Shown: one piece after another, positions 36,930-49,736 of the stretch
Numbering within the stretch: position 1 is the first letter of the stretch
How the letters are laid out: the number at the start of each line of letters is the position of its first letter
NCBI GenBank assembly: GCA_025201375.1
Contig: JAIWZP010000068.1
Span: 62,001-126,000 of the forward strand
Direction of reading: 5' to 3'
Length of the DNA stretch: 64,000 bases
DNA from: Gongronella butleri
Taxonomy: Eukaryota; Mucoromycota; Mucoromycetes; Mucorales; Cunninghamellaceae
Notes under the pieces: generated by a model
What the model was told of the DNA's origin: nothing
What the model saw: only the letters and a program-made list of their open reading frames with translations
The model's database searches: none
Program-made: the position numbers and the translations under genes

Positions 36930-39900
36930 CTACGACTCGAGATTGTGGAGCTGCTTGCCGACGAGGTAGGTGTCGTCGCGGATGGATTTGACGCACAATT
37001 TGACGAGTGTCGTTGATAAATACGCACCGGCAACCACAAATAGAATACAAAAGACAATTGGGTAAATCCATCGAATCAAATAGAACAAAGGAGGGTCTAA
37101 TTGGTAAGCATAGGGTGAGTTGAGATAGCGCGCTTTTTTTTTCTTTCCCCCTCCCCCTTTTTTTTTTTTTTTTTTGTGCAGTGTTGCACTTTGTACGAGC
37201 TGTTTAAAACGGCTCGCCAATCGTCTTTACCAAGCAACTGGAAGCAGCCCCATGCAAGTATACCAGGAATGGCAATGGCCAAGATTGTCACGAACATGGC
37301 TGGTGCCACAAACGAGCGAGTCGCCTCTGACACGGACAACGCGGTCAAGAATTCGTGCGCATCGGCCACGGCGCCGCCCACGGGTGGGAAGACATCGTCA
37401 ATATATTGCTGCCATGCATTGGCAGGCAGGGTGTGTAGCAACCCGTATCCAATGCTGAGAAACGCGACGCCAAATGCCCAGTCCTAATGGATGAAAAAAA
37501 AGTTTAACTTTTTTTTTCTTCTTTTTTTTTTTTTTTTTATACCTCGGACACGTGTAGCACCATTGGTTGCTCAGGACGCGCATAGCGCAACGGCATGAAC
37601 ACATAAAGGTCGACGGTAATGCCGAGTAACAAAGGCACGACCAAGCCCAAGGTCAAGACGAGGAAACACGCTTTCCCGGCAAGCACGGCGTGGCGCATGC
37701 ACCAGTCTGCGGTCAGATCTGGCCGCTGGTGCACCCAATGCGCGATCAGACCAAGCGACACCATCGCGTACATCCCCACGGCAAAGCTGTAAATGTCGTG
37801 CACCTCGGAAGGCGAAGCCGCCACTAAGAATCCAAGCACCCACCGACCCAAACACACTAAATAAAGAATTAAGAAATCAGCATCATTAAAAAGAAGGTTT
37901 TTTTTTTTTGTCGTCAGAACGTCCATTAGAGCGGCGACGTCACCCTCTCTCCCCCCACCGTCGGCGTCGTTTTCTCGTCAAAATTGCCATGAAATCGACT
38001 TTTCACCGCGCCCGTCTCACGCCATCGTTTTTTTTTTCCTTTTGTTTGATTGTTTTTTTTTTTTTTGGTGTCTCATTTACCAGGCGCGACGGTCATCATC
38101 CATGTGAGAATGGAGCTTGAAAGCCACATGCAAAAGATAAAGGCCAGGATCTAGGCATGAACATGGCAAAAAAAAAAAAAAAAAAGTCAGTCGTCCATGG
38201 ATACAAGCTATTGGGGGTGCGTGTGAGAGCGTGTCGGGGTCGTCGGATGCACAAAAAAAAAAGGGCGATCGCGATGCTGGTCCCCCTGATGACTCTTTTT
38301 TTTTTCTCCCACAGTCCGTAAGGATCGCGACGGTCCGAATTGAGGAGGTACAGAGCCAACGCCATCGTACGTGTACGCGAAAAAAAAGCAAAAAAAAAAA
38401 GTAAAAAAAAAAGTCGACTTACGCGCAGATTAAAGTGTGGCGGAGTATAAACGATCATAGTGGAGATGTCCTCGTCACCAGATTGAGCGGCGGCGGCGTG
38501 GAGGCCATTGAGGCGCTCATGTTCATCAATGGGCTCGAGATGGACGGGGTCAATGGGGACGAGCATGGGGCGATGTGGATCCACGGGCACCGTGTCCATC
38601 TTTGGCACGCGCATCAGCTGGCCATTACGCACAAAGATGACGTCGTTGTTGTTGCCGTCGTGTTCATCCAAGACGGGGTCGTGGATTGTGACGTTGGTCA
38701 TGGCATCGTCGTCGTCGTGGTACGGTTGAACAAACGCCTTTTTGCGCAGCAACCACGCCGTGAGTGTGTGGCGCTCGTGAACACCCTCCTCGTCAGCGAC
38801 GCGCGTGCCAAAAAAGAAGGATGTCAGGCGCAATTGCCGACTCACCCACCGCCACCAAATGTCCAACATGCTCTTGGCATAATCGCGCGGCTGCAAATAC
38901 GACATGAGCGGCGACAAGAGGAATTGAATCGCCAGCAGGTCCAAAGCAAGCGTCGAGAATGGTTTGCTAATTCATTTTTTTAAAAAAAAAGTGGGGAAGG
39001 GGAGGTGAGATGGGCCATTTCCTCGATTTTTTTTTTCAATTTTTCCCTCTTTTTTTTTAAGACTTACTCCAGGGGTACATAGAGTGGAAAGGCAGAGGTG
39101 ACATAGTTCAGGAGCTCCACATTGACAATGACGGCGGCAAAGATGAGGCACGAATACATGAGGACGGAATGGACGATTTTTTGCAAGAGCGGCAGGGTGG
39201 GGCGCTCAATCATCTCGCGGATCGGGTGGAATTGCGGATCATTGGGGTCGCGGATGAACCAGATGACGCCTGGGCGCACGACCTCGCGACACAGCGCGAC
39301 AAACACGGCGACACCAAACAAAAAGCCCGTGCCAAAGAACCAATGCAAGAAACACGACGAATACGGGCTTGTTTGATAAAAAGCCCAACGCGACGCGGCC
39401 GACGCGCCTTGGAACAGAGGAAGCGTGCCAATGTCCAGCAGCACGCCGCATGCAAATGGGAAAATAACGAGCTCAATCACAATGAAAAAAACCACTTTCA
39501 AAAAATCGCCTTGTTGCCGCAAAATGTCGTGGATGGAGTCTCCATGTTGCTGTTGAGGCGCTGGTTGCGGTTGATTCGGTTGATTCTGTGGGTTTGGCTG
39601 TTGTTGCTGCTGTTGCTGCGCCGCTGCCGCCGCCACAAAGGGCCGAGCCTGCTGGCCTTGTTCTTGCTGCTGCTGCTGCTGCTGCTGTTGTTGTTGTTGA
39701 TTTCGTCGGCGCTGCTGCTGTTGCTGCTGCAAGCGCGCATTGGCGCGGCCCAAATACCACGCACCGATAAGGATGAGGACCAAATAGCCCATGAGGATGC
39801 ACACGGTGCGGTCAATGGCGGCCTGGCCGCGTGCAAACCCGTGCCAGCGGTCGAGTGCCATCCCCAGCCACTCCTCGGCTTGATCCTGGTACTGCTGCAT

Positions 39901-42494
39901 CGCCTCGGGTGACAAAAAGTCTGGCAAGGCCACATGGCCCGGTGTGGACGATGCGCCATTGCTTTGGAAGCGAGACAATGGCCACAAAGAGGAGAAAAAT
40001 GACGACGTCGAGGCTGGATGGGACACCGGCGGCACAGAAACAGTCGATGGCTGCTGCTGCAGCTGTTGCTGCACCCACGCCCACGCGTCAGTCACGTGCT
40101 TCATGGCCGCACGCGACGCGACTTGCACGCGTTCCGGCACTAAATGCTGCTGAAGTTGCAATTGCAGCGCGACCCAAGCCCAAGCTGCAGGCACGCCACG
40201 GTCAAGTACAAAATCCACAATCGGATCCGTCACGAGCCGCATGATCGAGATGGGCGTCTGAATGAATTGCACCGGTTGGATCTATTTGGCAATTGGGAAA
40301 GATGAGGAATCAGAAGTTGACAAAGGAATGGGAGAATCAAAGGGGCCATTTTCCTCTGTTTTTCACTTTTTTTTTTTTTTTTCCCTTTTTTCCCTCCTTT
40401 CACTTGTTTTTTTCACTTTTTTTCACTTTTTTTTTCATTTTTCATTTTTCATTTTTTTTTTTTTTTTTTTTTACCGATACAACGAGGCGGCCGACGACAT
40501 AGGGGATCCACACGGCGACGGCGAGGCACAGAGAGACCATGAGGGACATGAGGACCGAGTTTTGCAAGAGCATCCAGGGATTGCCGCGCATGCCCACGGC
40601 TTCGAGCACCCCATCAATATCATCGGCAAAATCAAAGGGTTCCATGTCCTCGTCAGCATTTTGATCGGCGTCGGGAAAGTCGATGGGGGGTGGTGGCATA
40701 CGAAACACGTCTTGTCGCGCGGCATGCGGTTGTGCGGCTGCTTGTGGTAATGGTGGTGGTGGTGGCATGGGTTGATGAGTGGTCGCAGGCGATGGCGATC
40801 GGCGCCGCGCATCGTCTAATGCATCGAATGTGTCGTTGTCGGTGATGTCATTGTCGTTTGAAGCGAATGGCGGTCGTTTCCAAGAAGAAGAAGAAGAAGA
40901 AGAAGAAGCCCTAAAGACGTCGTCTTCGTCCTGTTCAGACGGGTCGACGGTGTCGGCTCTAGCCTTGCCATTGCGCCGCGCAGAGCCAGATGATGAAGAA
41001 GCGGCCATATCGATCAATGGAGGGACATCATCGTCGTTTTCATCGTCGTGATTGCCATCGGCCTGGCGCTTCAGCTGTAACATGTGCCGCATGTGTGTCA
41101 GACGCGCCTGCAGCTCGTCGCGCTCTAATTCAATCTCCATCTCCGGCGATTGGATCGTGTGGATCGCATTCAAAAGCGTGTCAATCGCCACTTGTTGCTG
41201 CTGCAGCAATTCCGCGTCATCATCGTCGTCTCTGTGTTGACCATCCGTTGGTGCATCCGTAGCATCCATGGTGTCGCCACGGAAACCAGGGCCAATGTGT
41301 GTGTACGCGTCGGTTCGTGTAAACCCTGCATATGGCTGCTCCAATGCCTCAGGATGAGGCTCATCATCATCATCGTCGTCGTTATCATTGTGGTCGTCGT
41401 GGTCGTTGTGATGATGATGGTGATGATGATGATGGTGCTGGTGATGGTGCTCATGATCATGTTCATGATCATGTTCATGCTCCTGGTCGTGCTCGTGGTC
41501 GTGGTCGTGAGCCGCAGGCTCCATGTCCATGTCGTCGTCGAGCGGCATGTTTTGCACAACCCATTCGCGGAAGAGATACGCGGCAATGAAGATGACAATG
41601 ACCACCGCCGTGATCACCTGGCCCTCGAAGCAGTCGGAGAAGAAATCGCGCCATTGAAACACAATAGGGAACGTCAAAAAGTTGAGAAATCGCGAAAACC
41701 ACGTCGTCGCCGCCGCAACAGGCGCTAATGTGCTCGTGTCGTTGCCATTGGTCGTGTCAAATAGCGTTGCAACTGCCGTGGCCTGTGCACCGGGCGCATG
41801 GTCGGCTTGTCCAGGCGTCGCAAGCATCGTGATCGTCTCGCCGCTCCAAAAGTAAAACCGCCACGTCCAAAGCGTCGAATACGGCAGAATCACCAGCCAC
41901 ACAATGCCAACCACAAGACCGCGCACCAAAAGCTTCACATACTTGACCACACGACGCACACATTGCCGCACAATCACGTCCACAGGTAGCCGGTCAGGCA
42001 TGTCAGATCGATAAATGGGTGAAAACACAAATGGATACTCGCACAATTCGCAATATCTGGAAAAAAAATTTCAAAAAAACATGTCAATTCCTCCTCACCC
42101 TCCATTGTCGTCCCATTTCTCCCACGCCAAGCCTTACTTTTTCTTGCTGTGCGCGAGCCATTCTATCAAGCTGGAGAAAGAGAAAGAAAAAGAAAAAGAA
42201 AAAGAAAAAAGAAGCGTGGCGTCAAGCAAAAAGCTATGAATTTCCTTTTGTCGCTTTTTACCAGTCCTGGTGCACAAAGCGGATGCTCCCCGAACACTTG
42301 CATGGATGGAACAAAGGGTGATCCGCCGTGGATTCCAAACGACAGACTCGGCAGATGGCTACAGCGCAAAGAGAATGAAGAAAAAAACAAGGGCGTGTCA
42401 GCAAACAACTTTGGCCACACACACACACGCACACAAAACTCCCCTCCTCTCTCAACAGCTGAAAAAAACACCCACCTTCATCTTCCATGGTCAT
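36930..42494 (-). CDS. SSM4: ER membrane E3 ubiquitin ligase DOA10/SSM4 (MARCHF6 family)
   Basis: Ten exons join in frame: 42494-42476, 42358-42262, 42170-42138, 42056-40475, 40281-39068, 38966-38423, 38150-38081, 37856-37543, 37483-37231, 37096-36930, giving about 1430 residues. The N-terminus is a RING-CH finger spread over four exons ([18 protein letters not shown], then [19 protein letters not shown], then KYCELC), the mark of this ligase class. Multiple membrane helices follow. The C-terminal third has the conserved [19 protein letters not shown] and the family ending [18 protein letters not shown]. The enzyme marks misfolded ER, nuclear-envelope and short-lived regulatory proteins for the proteasome with Ubc6/Ubc7. 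Oddities: a His/Asp/Glu-rich run of about 50 residues at roughly 233-283, and Gln tracts in exon 5. Exact borders of the last two introns are less certain; an alternative acceptor at about 37130 would add 10 residues. Confidence 0.92.
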
Positions 42495-43074
42495 CAATAC
42501 GAGTCAATCTTGGCGCGAATGAGGCGAGAAGGAAAATGGATGCAAGAACAAACAAAGGGATGCGAGTCAAAAAAAAAAAAGGTAAAAAAGAAACAGGAAA
42601 GAATTGAGGGGGAGCGAAAAGGTAGCCCGCTTTTTTTTTTTGTTTAAACTTTTCAACCCCCGCAAAGACCCCCTCCCCCTTTGCGGGGGCCTTTTCTTTT
42701 CTTTTTTTTTTTTGGCCCACAATCGCGTGAGGTCACACATCGTTTGACCCAAGCGAACCTGACACCACCCACGTGATTCGACAACGTTTCTTGGCTCATG
42801 GCCATCACGACTATTACGACCCATCAAAAAAATGCCAATCAATGCTTGTTTTTGCCTCCATTGCGTCGCTCTTCCTCCCCCTACACGCCCCGAGATGCCC
42901 AAAATTGGGCAAAACGCCAGAATCGCGCACAAAAACGCGGGTCCTTGGTTTTCCCCTCTTTTCCGGTTTGTCATCCACGGCAGCACGGTTCTTTATTGGC
43001 GGAAAAGATCAAAAGGGTAATCATAAAGACAAAGGTTGCTTTCAAAGAGGGGAAAAAAAAAAAGAGATATAGCA
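42495..43074. other. Upstream region of DOA10, downstream of the WD40 gene
   Basis: DOA10 promoter side at the left, WD40 gene 3' side at the right. A GC-rich inverted word lies near 42655-42690 (CCCCCGCAAAG and CTTTGCGGGGGC) and could form a hairpin. No gene supported. Confidence 0.45.
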
Positions 43075-44208
43075 TCATGCCCACACGCGGATCAGGCCAT
43101 CGTCGCCGCCAGATACAATGCCCATGGCCGTCGGGTGCGCGTCAACGGACGAAACAACACCGCCGTGCGACGACAGCGTCTTTTGCAATAGGCCATCCAG
43201 CACGCTCCAAATGTAAATGGACCCGTCCTCGGACCCGCTCACGCACTGCGCATCGTCAAAGGTCAGTGCAGAGTCCACTTTGTACGTCGCATGCTTGTGG
43301 CCCTTGAATTCATTCAATTGCTGCCCATTCGCCTTGTCCATCAGCCGCAGGGTGCCATTCATCGTGCTGCAAAGCACGCTGTTGCCGTCATGCGACAGAC
43401 ACGTTGATGTCACAGGCGCTTTGGATAAAAAAAAAAAAAGTGTAAAAAAAGACGGCATGAAAAAAATGAGATTTTTTTTTTTTTTTTTTACCTGTGCCAA
43501 GATGATCTTCAAAGAGTTGGCCAGCACGCACGTCATAGAGGCGCAGTACGCCGTCAGCACAGCCGCAGATAATCTCGGTGCCACGCACCTGCACTGACAT
43601 GACACTGTCCTTGCAATCCTCAATCACCTGGATCGCGTGCACATTGCTCGATCGACAGTCCCATATCCGCACCGTCGCATCCGACGACCCTAACAATTGG
43701 AAAAAAAAAAAGAGAATTGAAAAAAAAGGGTGAGTAAAAAAAAAAAAAAAAAAACGAGAGAAACGCCCCTTTTTGCCTTACCACTGATCACTAATGTGCC
43801 TTCATCATTGAAGTCGACTGCATTCACGCGCTCCCAATGGTCCGAGTACCGCTGGATCTTTGACCCGCTGCTCACGTCCCAAATATAAACGCCCTTGTCC
43901 GCGCCGCAGCTCGCAATGCGTGCATTGTCGCGCGATCTACGCCAGAAAAATTAAAAAATCGTGAGTTTGGACTCATTTTCCAACGCATGGACGCCATTTT
44001 TCGCGCTCTCTTACACGGAAAGACCAAGCACATCGCGGCTGTGGCCCATGTAGTTGAACAAGTGCAGGCCCGTTTGCGCATTCCATAGTCGAACGCTACG
44101 ATCTCGCCCGCCAGACACGCAATACTGTCCATGGATGTTGTACCGCACCACATTCACAGGACCATTGTGCCCCTTGAGCGTTTGCACGCACTCTTTTGGG
44201 TATGACAT
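43075..44208 (-). CDS. WD40-repeat protein, WDR83/MORG1-like
   Basis: Four exons join in frame: 44208-44015, 43936-43782, 43689-43492, 43418-43075, giving 296 residues. Seven WD repeats fill the whole protein, beginning KECVQTLKGHNGPVNVVRYN and ending VSGGDDGLIRVWA. Clear repeat ends include SVRLWNAQTG, GVYIWDVSSG, TVRIWDCRSS, VLRLYDVRAG, TLRLMDKANG, SIYIWSVLDG and LIRVWA. The compact length, the start ending in LKGH, and the order of repeats match WDR83 (MAPK organiser 1), which scaffolds ERK signalling in animals and is also found in spliceosomes. Which role applies here is not shown by sequence. Other seven-bladed WD40 proteins of similar size cannot be fully excluded. Confidence 0.85.
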
Positions 44209-44819
44209 GCTGTAAAAGTGTGCGTGTTAAGGTGAAAAAAGGACAAAAGGGTGAAGAGAGGGCCCATTGCGATGGCAAACGAGTCGTTTTAGCAGGCCAT
44301 TTCATCCCCCGACCCAACACCATCCACAGCTTGATTAGAGCGCGCGCCAATTAATAGATGGCGGGATCCAGACGCATGAATAAAATGTCAAAACGCGCTA
44401 ATTTGCGATTGCTGGAGCTATACTGATCCCATATCGCTCAAATTTTAATGAACTGGCATCAGACACATGAAAAACTCAAGTACAAAATTTGACGTCTTTT
44501 TATATATTTTGGAACAAATGATGATTGAAAAATCAAGGGATCAAGAGCTCCTCTAGGCAATCCTGCAAAATTCTACAAGCCGAATTGGCAAAAGCACTTC
44601 GTCTCGTCGAGTTGCTTGTGGGAAGCATCCACTGCTTAGAATTTAAAGTTGTGCAGACAAATCTGCCAGAAATTCTCTTTGAAACAACTGTTTTAGTGAC
44701 AAATCAATATAACAGTTCGGTAAACAAAGCATGGCGACGCTCCGAAATGTATCGCAACGTAATATGGTGAGCCAAAAACCAGACGAGACGCTGGTTTGCC
44801 ACGGCTACATGTCCTTTGG
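44209..44819. other. Upstream region of the WD40 gene and spacer
   Basis: The WD40 promoter occupies the left part. From about 44370 the DNA becomes AT-rich and resembles the gene-poor repeats. An open frame at 44525-44770 has no supporting signal. Confidence 0.4.
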
Positions 44820-45745
44820 AGCCCGCCACGTGCAAATCAAAATTTAGTCGTGGCGAGGTCCCAAAACCAAAATCGAAAAATCAGGTCCTCAGAATTACTC
44901 CAAACCGCAACACTAGAAATATGGAGAGGAGAAACCGCGAAAGCGTGAAAAACAAAGCGGGATCAACCTGTCGGTTGGCGAACAATGAGCCATTTTAGAT
45001 TAAATTTCAACCGCGAATTGCACGGGAAAAACGCGTCCATAGCACCGCGCCAACGCGTCCACCAGCAAGAGAGATCTCAGGAGCATGGATTTGGTTAGGA
45101 ATAGGCGCGTGTGACTCGACGCTTGACGCGGTTTATCGCGCGTCGAAAATTGCTTATGATTTTGAAACCGTGTCAAAGATGCCAAAAAATCACTTTTACC
45201 AATGATCATCAATAACCACAAGTGCAGCGAGCCATGCTCTTTCTGGTGGTGTGTTTTTTATCAAGATGCATGCACTTTTCATTGAAATGACCTTGGGCAG
45301 AAAATAGGGCCATTTTCATCATTTTCTCCACAACCAGTGTTTGGACCCCAGGTTTTTATCTCCTTTTTGTCGGCGACCGAGACGTGTCCACCATAGGGTT
45401 GAATGGCGTGACGAACGCGAAGATCAAAATTTACCGTTTTCAAATCCGCGACTGTACCCCTTGAAAATTCGCACTTTTTGATCATGGCGATTCCGCTTGC
45501 TCCAATGGCCACAATGCGTCCGAGGTGACCTACAATGCATATTTTGGCCCTTCTCTTCTCAGAAAAACGATAAAAACCGAGGGTCGATCAAGCGGTTGTC
45601 TAGATTTCTCGTGATTTTCGAGATTTTCACAAAATCAACATTTGCTTGTCAAATTGTCATTCAATTGGAATGAAACTTGCACGGCTGAAAAGAGACATGC
45701 TCGAGAATGGGTTTGTCTCCGCTGAACTACCCAAATAAACGGACT
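44820..45745. repeat. Dispersed repeat family, copy 2
   Basis: Uninterrupted copy corresponding to copy 1 (9990-10608 plus 11992-12260) and copy 3. It contains AATTTAGTCGTGGCGAGG, CCAAAATCGAAAAATCAGGT, CGCGAATTGCACGGG, TTGACGCGGTTTATCGCGCG and, at the point where copy 1 is interrupted, CGACTGTACCCCTTGAAAAT. It therefore shows what the empty insertion site looked like. No coding frame persists. Confidence 0.75.
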
Positions 45746-45944
45746 TGTTACGCTTTTTAAAACGTGACCAACATTTCAAACGCAATTTTGCCTGGCAATG
45801 CATAGGACAAAACATAGCGCGTTCCCATTTTAAAAGAAAGCAGGATCTTGAATTCATAAAAAGATGATTTGGCTGGAAATTTGCAAGCAAGTTTCTTGAA
45901 TTTTATTGTGATATTTTGCAAATAGAAAGCTTAAAAGCGAGCGC

Positions 45945-47031
45945 TTAGGCCAAGGTAAGGACACCAGGGCGGTAAGGAAGAAGGTTGTAAGAGGGGTTGA
46001 CATTGGGATCGCGTCCCTGGTAGAGGAGTTGCAAGTTGCAAGGGTCGATGGTCTTTGTCTGGTCAGGATTCGTGCGCACAAGATCACCGCTGCTGATATC
46101 GTTGGTCCACGTAGCACCGCTGTTGGCCTTGCCGGCAAACGGCGCCGATTCGGTCGAGGCTTGCGGCGTCCAGGTCCCGCCCAGACTGGTCGCCGTGAAC
46201 GAGCGGAAGTAGCGGCCATTTGCTCCAATGCACTCGACAATCATCAGGTACTGGTTCTGGCCCTGGACCGAGTACACCTCCACAGCCTCAAACAGGTTGT
46301 TGGTTGAGTCGCTCAGAATCGTCTGATAGTTGGAGCCGAAACTGCTGGGGAAGTTGCCAATGGGCATGCTCGCGCGGTAAATGTGGCCATTGTCGCCCGC
46401 GAAGAACAAGTACATGTTTTGGCTGTCACCAATAAGCGTGGGGTCAATGGGCCCAGTGCCAGAGCCCACACTGCCAGTGAAGAGCGGCTGAGGCGACGAC
46501 CAACCATTGGCATTCGTAGGATCGCTGGACGTCACATAACAGAAGGGCGACGAACACCACTCATAGGCATTCACCCAAATGTTCTTTGGCGCAAAGTAAA
46601 AGAGCGACGGCGCCACCGTGCCCGTGTTCATCTTGTTTTGGCTCGCCGACGCCATTTGGCTCCAATCCGAGAAGGGACCAAAGTTCATGGACCCATAGTT
46701 GCCATTGGTGTCGACAAACGAACCGTAAACAATATGTTGACCATTGCTAACGACACTGGTAAAATCCTTGAGCGACACCCATCCCGACTTTGGGCTCGCC
46801 AGCGGGCCTGTGGACGTCCACTTGTACGTCGATGGCAGAGCGCACGTCGTCGCCCTTTCGGCCAAGGGCGTCACCGTCGAATTGGCAGCAGCTGTCAATG
46901 CATAAACGCCTGTTAGTGGCTCCTTTTTTTTTTTTTTTTAAAAAAAAAAATCATTTGTATTTACCGTTTTGCACTGGACGGCCATACGCAAGGGGAAGCA
47001 AAGGAAGCAACAAGGCAGCAAGATGAACCAT
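45945..47031 (-). CDS. Secreted alpha-L-arabinofuranosidase, glycoside hydrolase family 62
   Basis: Two exons join in frame: 47031-46965 and 46891-45945, giving 337 residues. Residues 1-16 are a signal peptide ([16 protein letters not shown]). After a short propeptide-like stretch the GH62 fold begins at [18 protein letters not shown] and [11 protein letters not shown]. Further landmarks are [35 protein letters not shown] and [10 protein letters not shown]; these hold the Asp, Asp and Glu positions expected for an inverting five-bladed enzyme. The length fits a catalytic domain with no binding module. GH62 enzymes remove arabinose side chains from arabinoxylan in plant cell walls, outside the cell. 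A TATA box lies 60-67 bases upstream of the start. The intron falls just after the signal peptide; a second possible acceptor nearby would alter a few propeptide residues only. Confidence 0.95.
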
Positions 47032-47090
47032 GGTAAAAGAAGATCACGATTTGGGTGTTGGATCGATGTTTCATGCGCTCCAAAGTCATG

Positions 47091-47098
47091 CTTTTATA
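47091..47098 (-). promoter_or_regulatory. TATA box of the GH62 gene
   Basis: TATAAAAG on the minus strand, 60-67 bases upstream of the ATG at 47031, typical of an inducible secreted-enzyme gene. Confidence 0.65.
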
Positions 47099-48714
47099 GC
47101 AATTGACGCGGGGAAATACCAAAATAATGTGGAGGAAATGAACAATCGTAAAACGCCGCCATAGGCTACCAAGCAAGTTTCTCTTTGCCAATGGGGATTT
47201 TTACATTGCATGTACCACATTTTGCTCCATTGTTCACTTTGTCCAAAGCGGGCAGTTGCAAAGTGAGAGGAAACCCCCGCAATAGGTTACAAATTAATTT
47301 AAGCTTTTCTTACCAAAGGCGCATTATACCCCGCGGGGGGGACACCCGCACAACCGCACAATCGTTCACAATGGCCAAACGCGGTAGCTGCAGTGTGACA
47401 AACTCCGCCAATTTAAGCTCGCGTTCCATTAAGACATTATTTTACGCCGCGCGTACAACCTATACTTGCCCGATTGAACACACGGCTCCAGTTTAAACGT
47501 CATGAAGGTTACACTTTGGAGGAAACGCGTAAAAAAAAAAGCTCCCTCGCCATCTGAATGGTCGATTTTGGCCGACCCAACTTTTTTTAAGGAGTGTACA
47601 ATCAAGATTTTTTTCCGCGCTCTCCCGCCCTCCTCTTTTTTTTTTTTTTTTTGTCGTCGTGTCGTGAACTAGAAGCAAGTTTTGAAAACAGTGGATGTCT
47701 GCGTAGAGCATGAGCATGAGCATGATGACCTTAAAAGTGCACGAAACACCATCAATGTATTGTAAATTTGGATCTTGGGGGGGGGAACGACAAAGGCAGT
47801 CAAGCAAAAAAAAAAAAGCATCATCCAATTTTACTTTGTTTCCTCCTGTAAATCCTCAATCGGAGCATCCACACCCACTCATTGCCTATTCTTTTTTTTT
47901 TTTTTTTGGAAAGCACGTCTTTGCCGTATCATTTCGTCGACAAAAAACTGTTCAAACTTAATAAATAAAAATTTACAAGCAAGCCCTCAATTGTCACCAA
48001 ATTTTTATTTGATCGGAATGAAGCGCGTACCAATGGAATAAGCGCGCTCAAACATCTTTTCTCCTTATCTGCTTGGCTTTGTTTATTGGATGATCTTTTG
48101 CCTTTACACACTTGCAATATTTATTAGTCACAAATTTTGAGCCACATTATTTGCTCAACAACTTTAAAGATAAACGCGTCGCGCTATCAATCATATGATA
48201 CTGTTCTTCGTACCGTGTCACAGTGTGCAGAATTAGATTCTCTTTCCAACAAAAGCGCCTTTTTACTGTAGTACTTGACCAAAACTGATGGAGGATGCGC
48301 CATTTCTTAAGATCGTCTTAAAACAACTGCGCGTTTCTAGTCGCAAGTCCGCAATTTAGAGAGCACTTTTACATGTAAACTGGGGTTGGCGCATCAAAGA
48401 AATGGCACCACCACTTTCGAGTTTTTTTTTTTAAAAAAATCGCCCGTCATCAGGTGTCATCAGCACGTATGATATTTTCACAAATTTGGTGCAGGGTCTC
48501 GAAATATCTTGTGGATCGCGGCGATGATGATGCAAATGGCACCGATTGAAAGAGACACTCGCTCGGATGTCATTTTCGGGTTGATTGTTTGCACGCCCGA
48601 TGGACGAACTTTGCACGACGCTTGCTGCTGCAAATAAAAGTCGATCAAAGTACGGTACAGTACTGTACAGTACCTACAAAAAACGCGAAAATATGATACC
48701 GTGGCGGTGCCATT
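47099..48714. other. Upstream region of GH62 gene and gene-poor spacer
   Basis: The GH62 promoter lies at the left. The rest is AT-rich with no supported gene. About 48540-48640 carries a fragment of the dispersed repeat (CGCTCGGATGTCATTTT, then GATGGACGAACTTTGCAC), and 48650-48700 has palindromic GTACAGTACTGTACAGTAC words next to the fold-back element. Confidence 0.45.
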
Positions 48715-49736
48715 TACAGTACCATACCCTACAAAAAAAATGTCGCAAAGTCAATTTTTCTGCAGTGCCAGCTGCAAAATTTATCACTTTAATCTCCTCT
48801 GTATTGATCAATAATAATGACTCCAATGACATGAAAATTTGTAGAAACAATGATTTGGATGTATAAAAAAGATTACAAAATTATGACATGGATGAAGTGA
48901 GCGGGTTTTGAAATAGACTAAAAAAGGAGAACCTGACGCGTCACGCGACGCGACGCGTACCCAAGCGTGTACAATGGCCTGTGGAGACGAATTGACATTG
49001 TGAATGAATATCTCCAAATTTTTCTGAGAAACCGTGGAAGTGTCTAATTATTTCTGCCAATTCATTTTAGGGCACACGTGTCATGCCAGAGTGCAGCGTG
49101 TCAATTGGTCAAATTGTCACTGTGGCGCGTTTGACGCGTCATATGTCGCGATTTCCTTAATGTGACCGTGATGCCCTAACTGGTTGATATAATCACAGGT
49201 ACTCAATAGCATCTACTTTTATGCTTTCAAATTAAATAATTATCATATTTTCAAGTCAACAAAGAGATCAAAATTGTTTGCTAGAGATAAAATCATTTTT
49301 CCATAGTTTTTTTGCTGCCTGGCGCGTCATAGGGGCAATTTGACCAATTGACACGCTGCGCTCTGGCATGACACGTGTGCCCAAAAACGAATTGACAAAA
49401 ATAATTAGACTTATCCATGATTGTCTCAAAAAAATTTGGAGATATTCATTCATAATGTCAATTCGTCTCCACAGGCCATTGTACACGCTTGGGTACGCGT
49501 CGCGTCGCGTGACGCGTCAGGTTCTCCTTTTTTAGTCTATTTCAAAACCCGCTCACTTCATCCATGTCATAATTTTATAATCTTTTTTATACATCCAAAT
49601 CATTGTTTCTACAAATTTTCATGTCATTGGAGTCATTATTGATCAATACAGAGGAGATTAAAGTGATAAATTTTGCAGCTGGCACTGCAGAAAAATTGAC
49701 TTTGCGACATTTTTTTTTGTAGGGTATGGTACTGTA
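48715..49736. mobile_element. Fold-back element with 400-bp inverted arms and TA target duplication
   Basis: The left arm 48717-49116 is repeated inverted as 49336-49734, leaving a 219-bp centre. The outer ends read CAGTACCATACCCTACAAAA inwards, flanked by TA on both sides. The arms are nearly identical by eye with only a few differences, implying a fairly recent insertion or conversion. One arm contains a chance open frame that appears in both orientations. No transposase is present. TA duplication and a CAGT start point to the Tc1/mariner superfamily, as a non-autonomous copy. Confidence 0.8.

Noticed and set aside
38285..38375. A hydrophobic stretch ([19 protein letters not shown]) as an extra DOA10 exon
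   Set aside because: There is no AG acceptor between the donor at 38422 and this stretch, and skipping it joins conserved segments in frame. It is kept within the intron.
39169..39912. Plus-strand open frame rich in Leu opposite DOA10 exon 5
   Set aside because: Antisense of the Gln (CAG/CAA) tracts on the coding strand; no other support.
41150..41728. Plus-strand open frame rich in Val/Met opposite the DOA10 exon
   Set aside because: It is the antisense of the CAT/GAT repeat that encodes the His/Asp tract. The minus-strand exon has clear family features.
48808..49017. A small protein gene encoded twice in inverted orientation (also at 49421-49642)
   Set aside because: The two frames are the two arms of the fold-back element. 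Similarity reflects DNA duplication, with no sign of coding selection.
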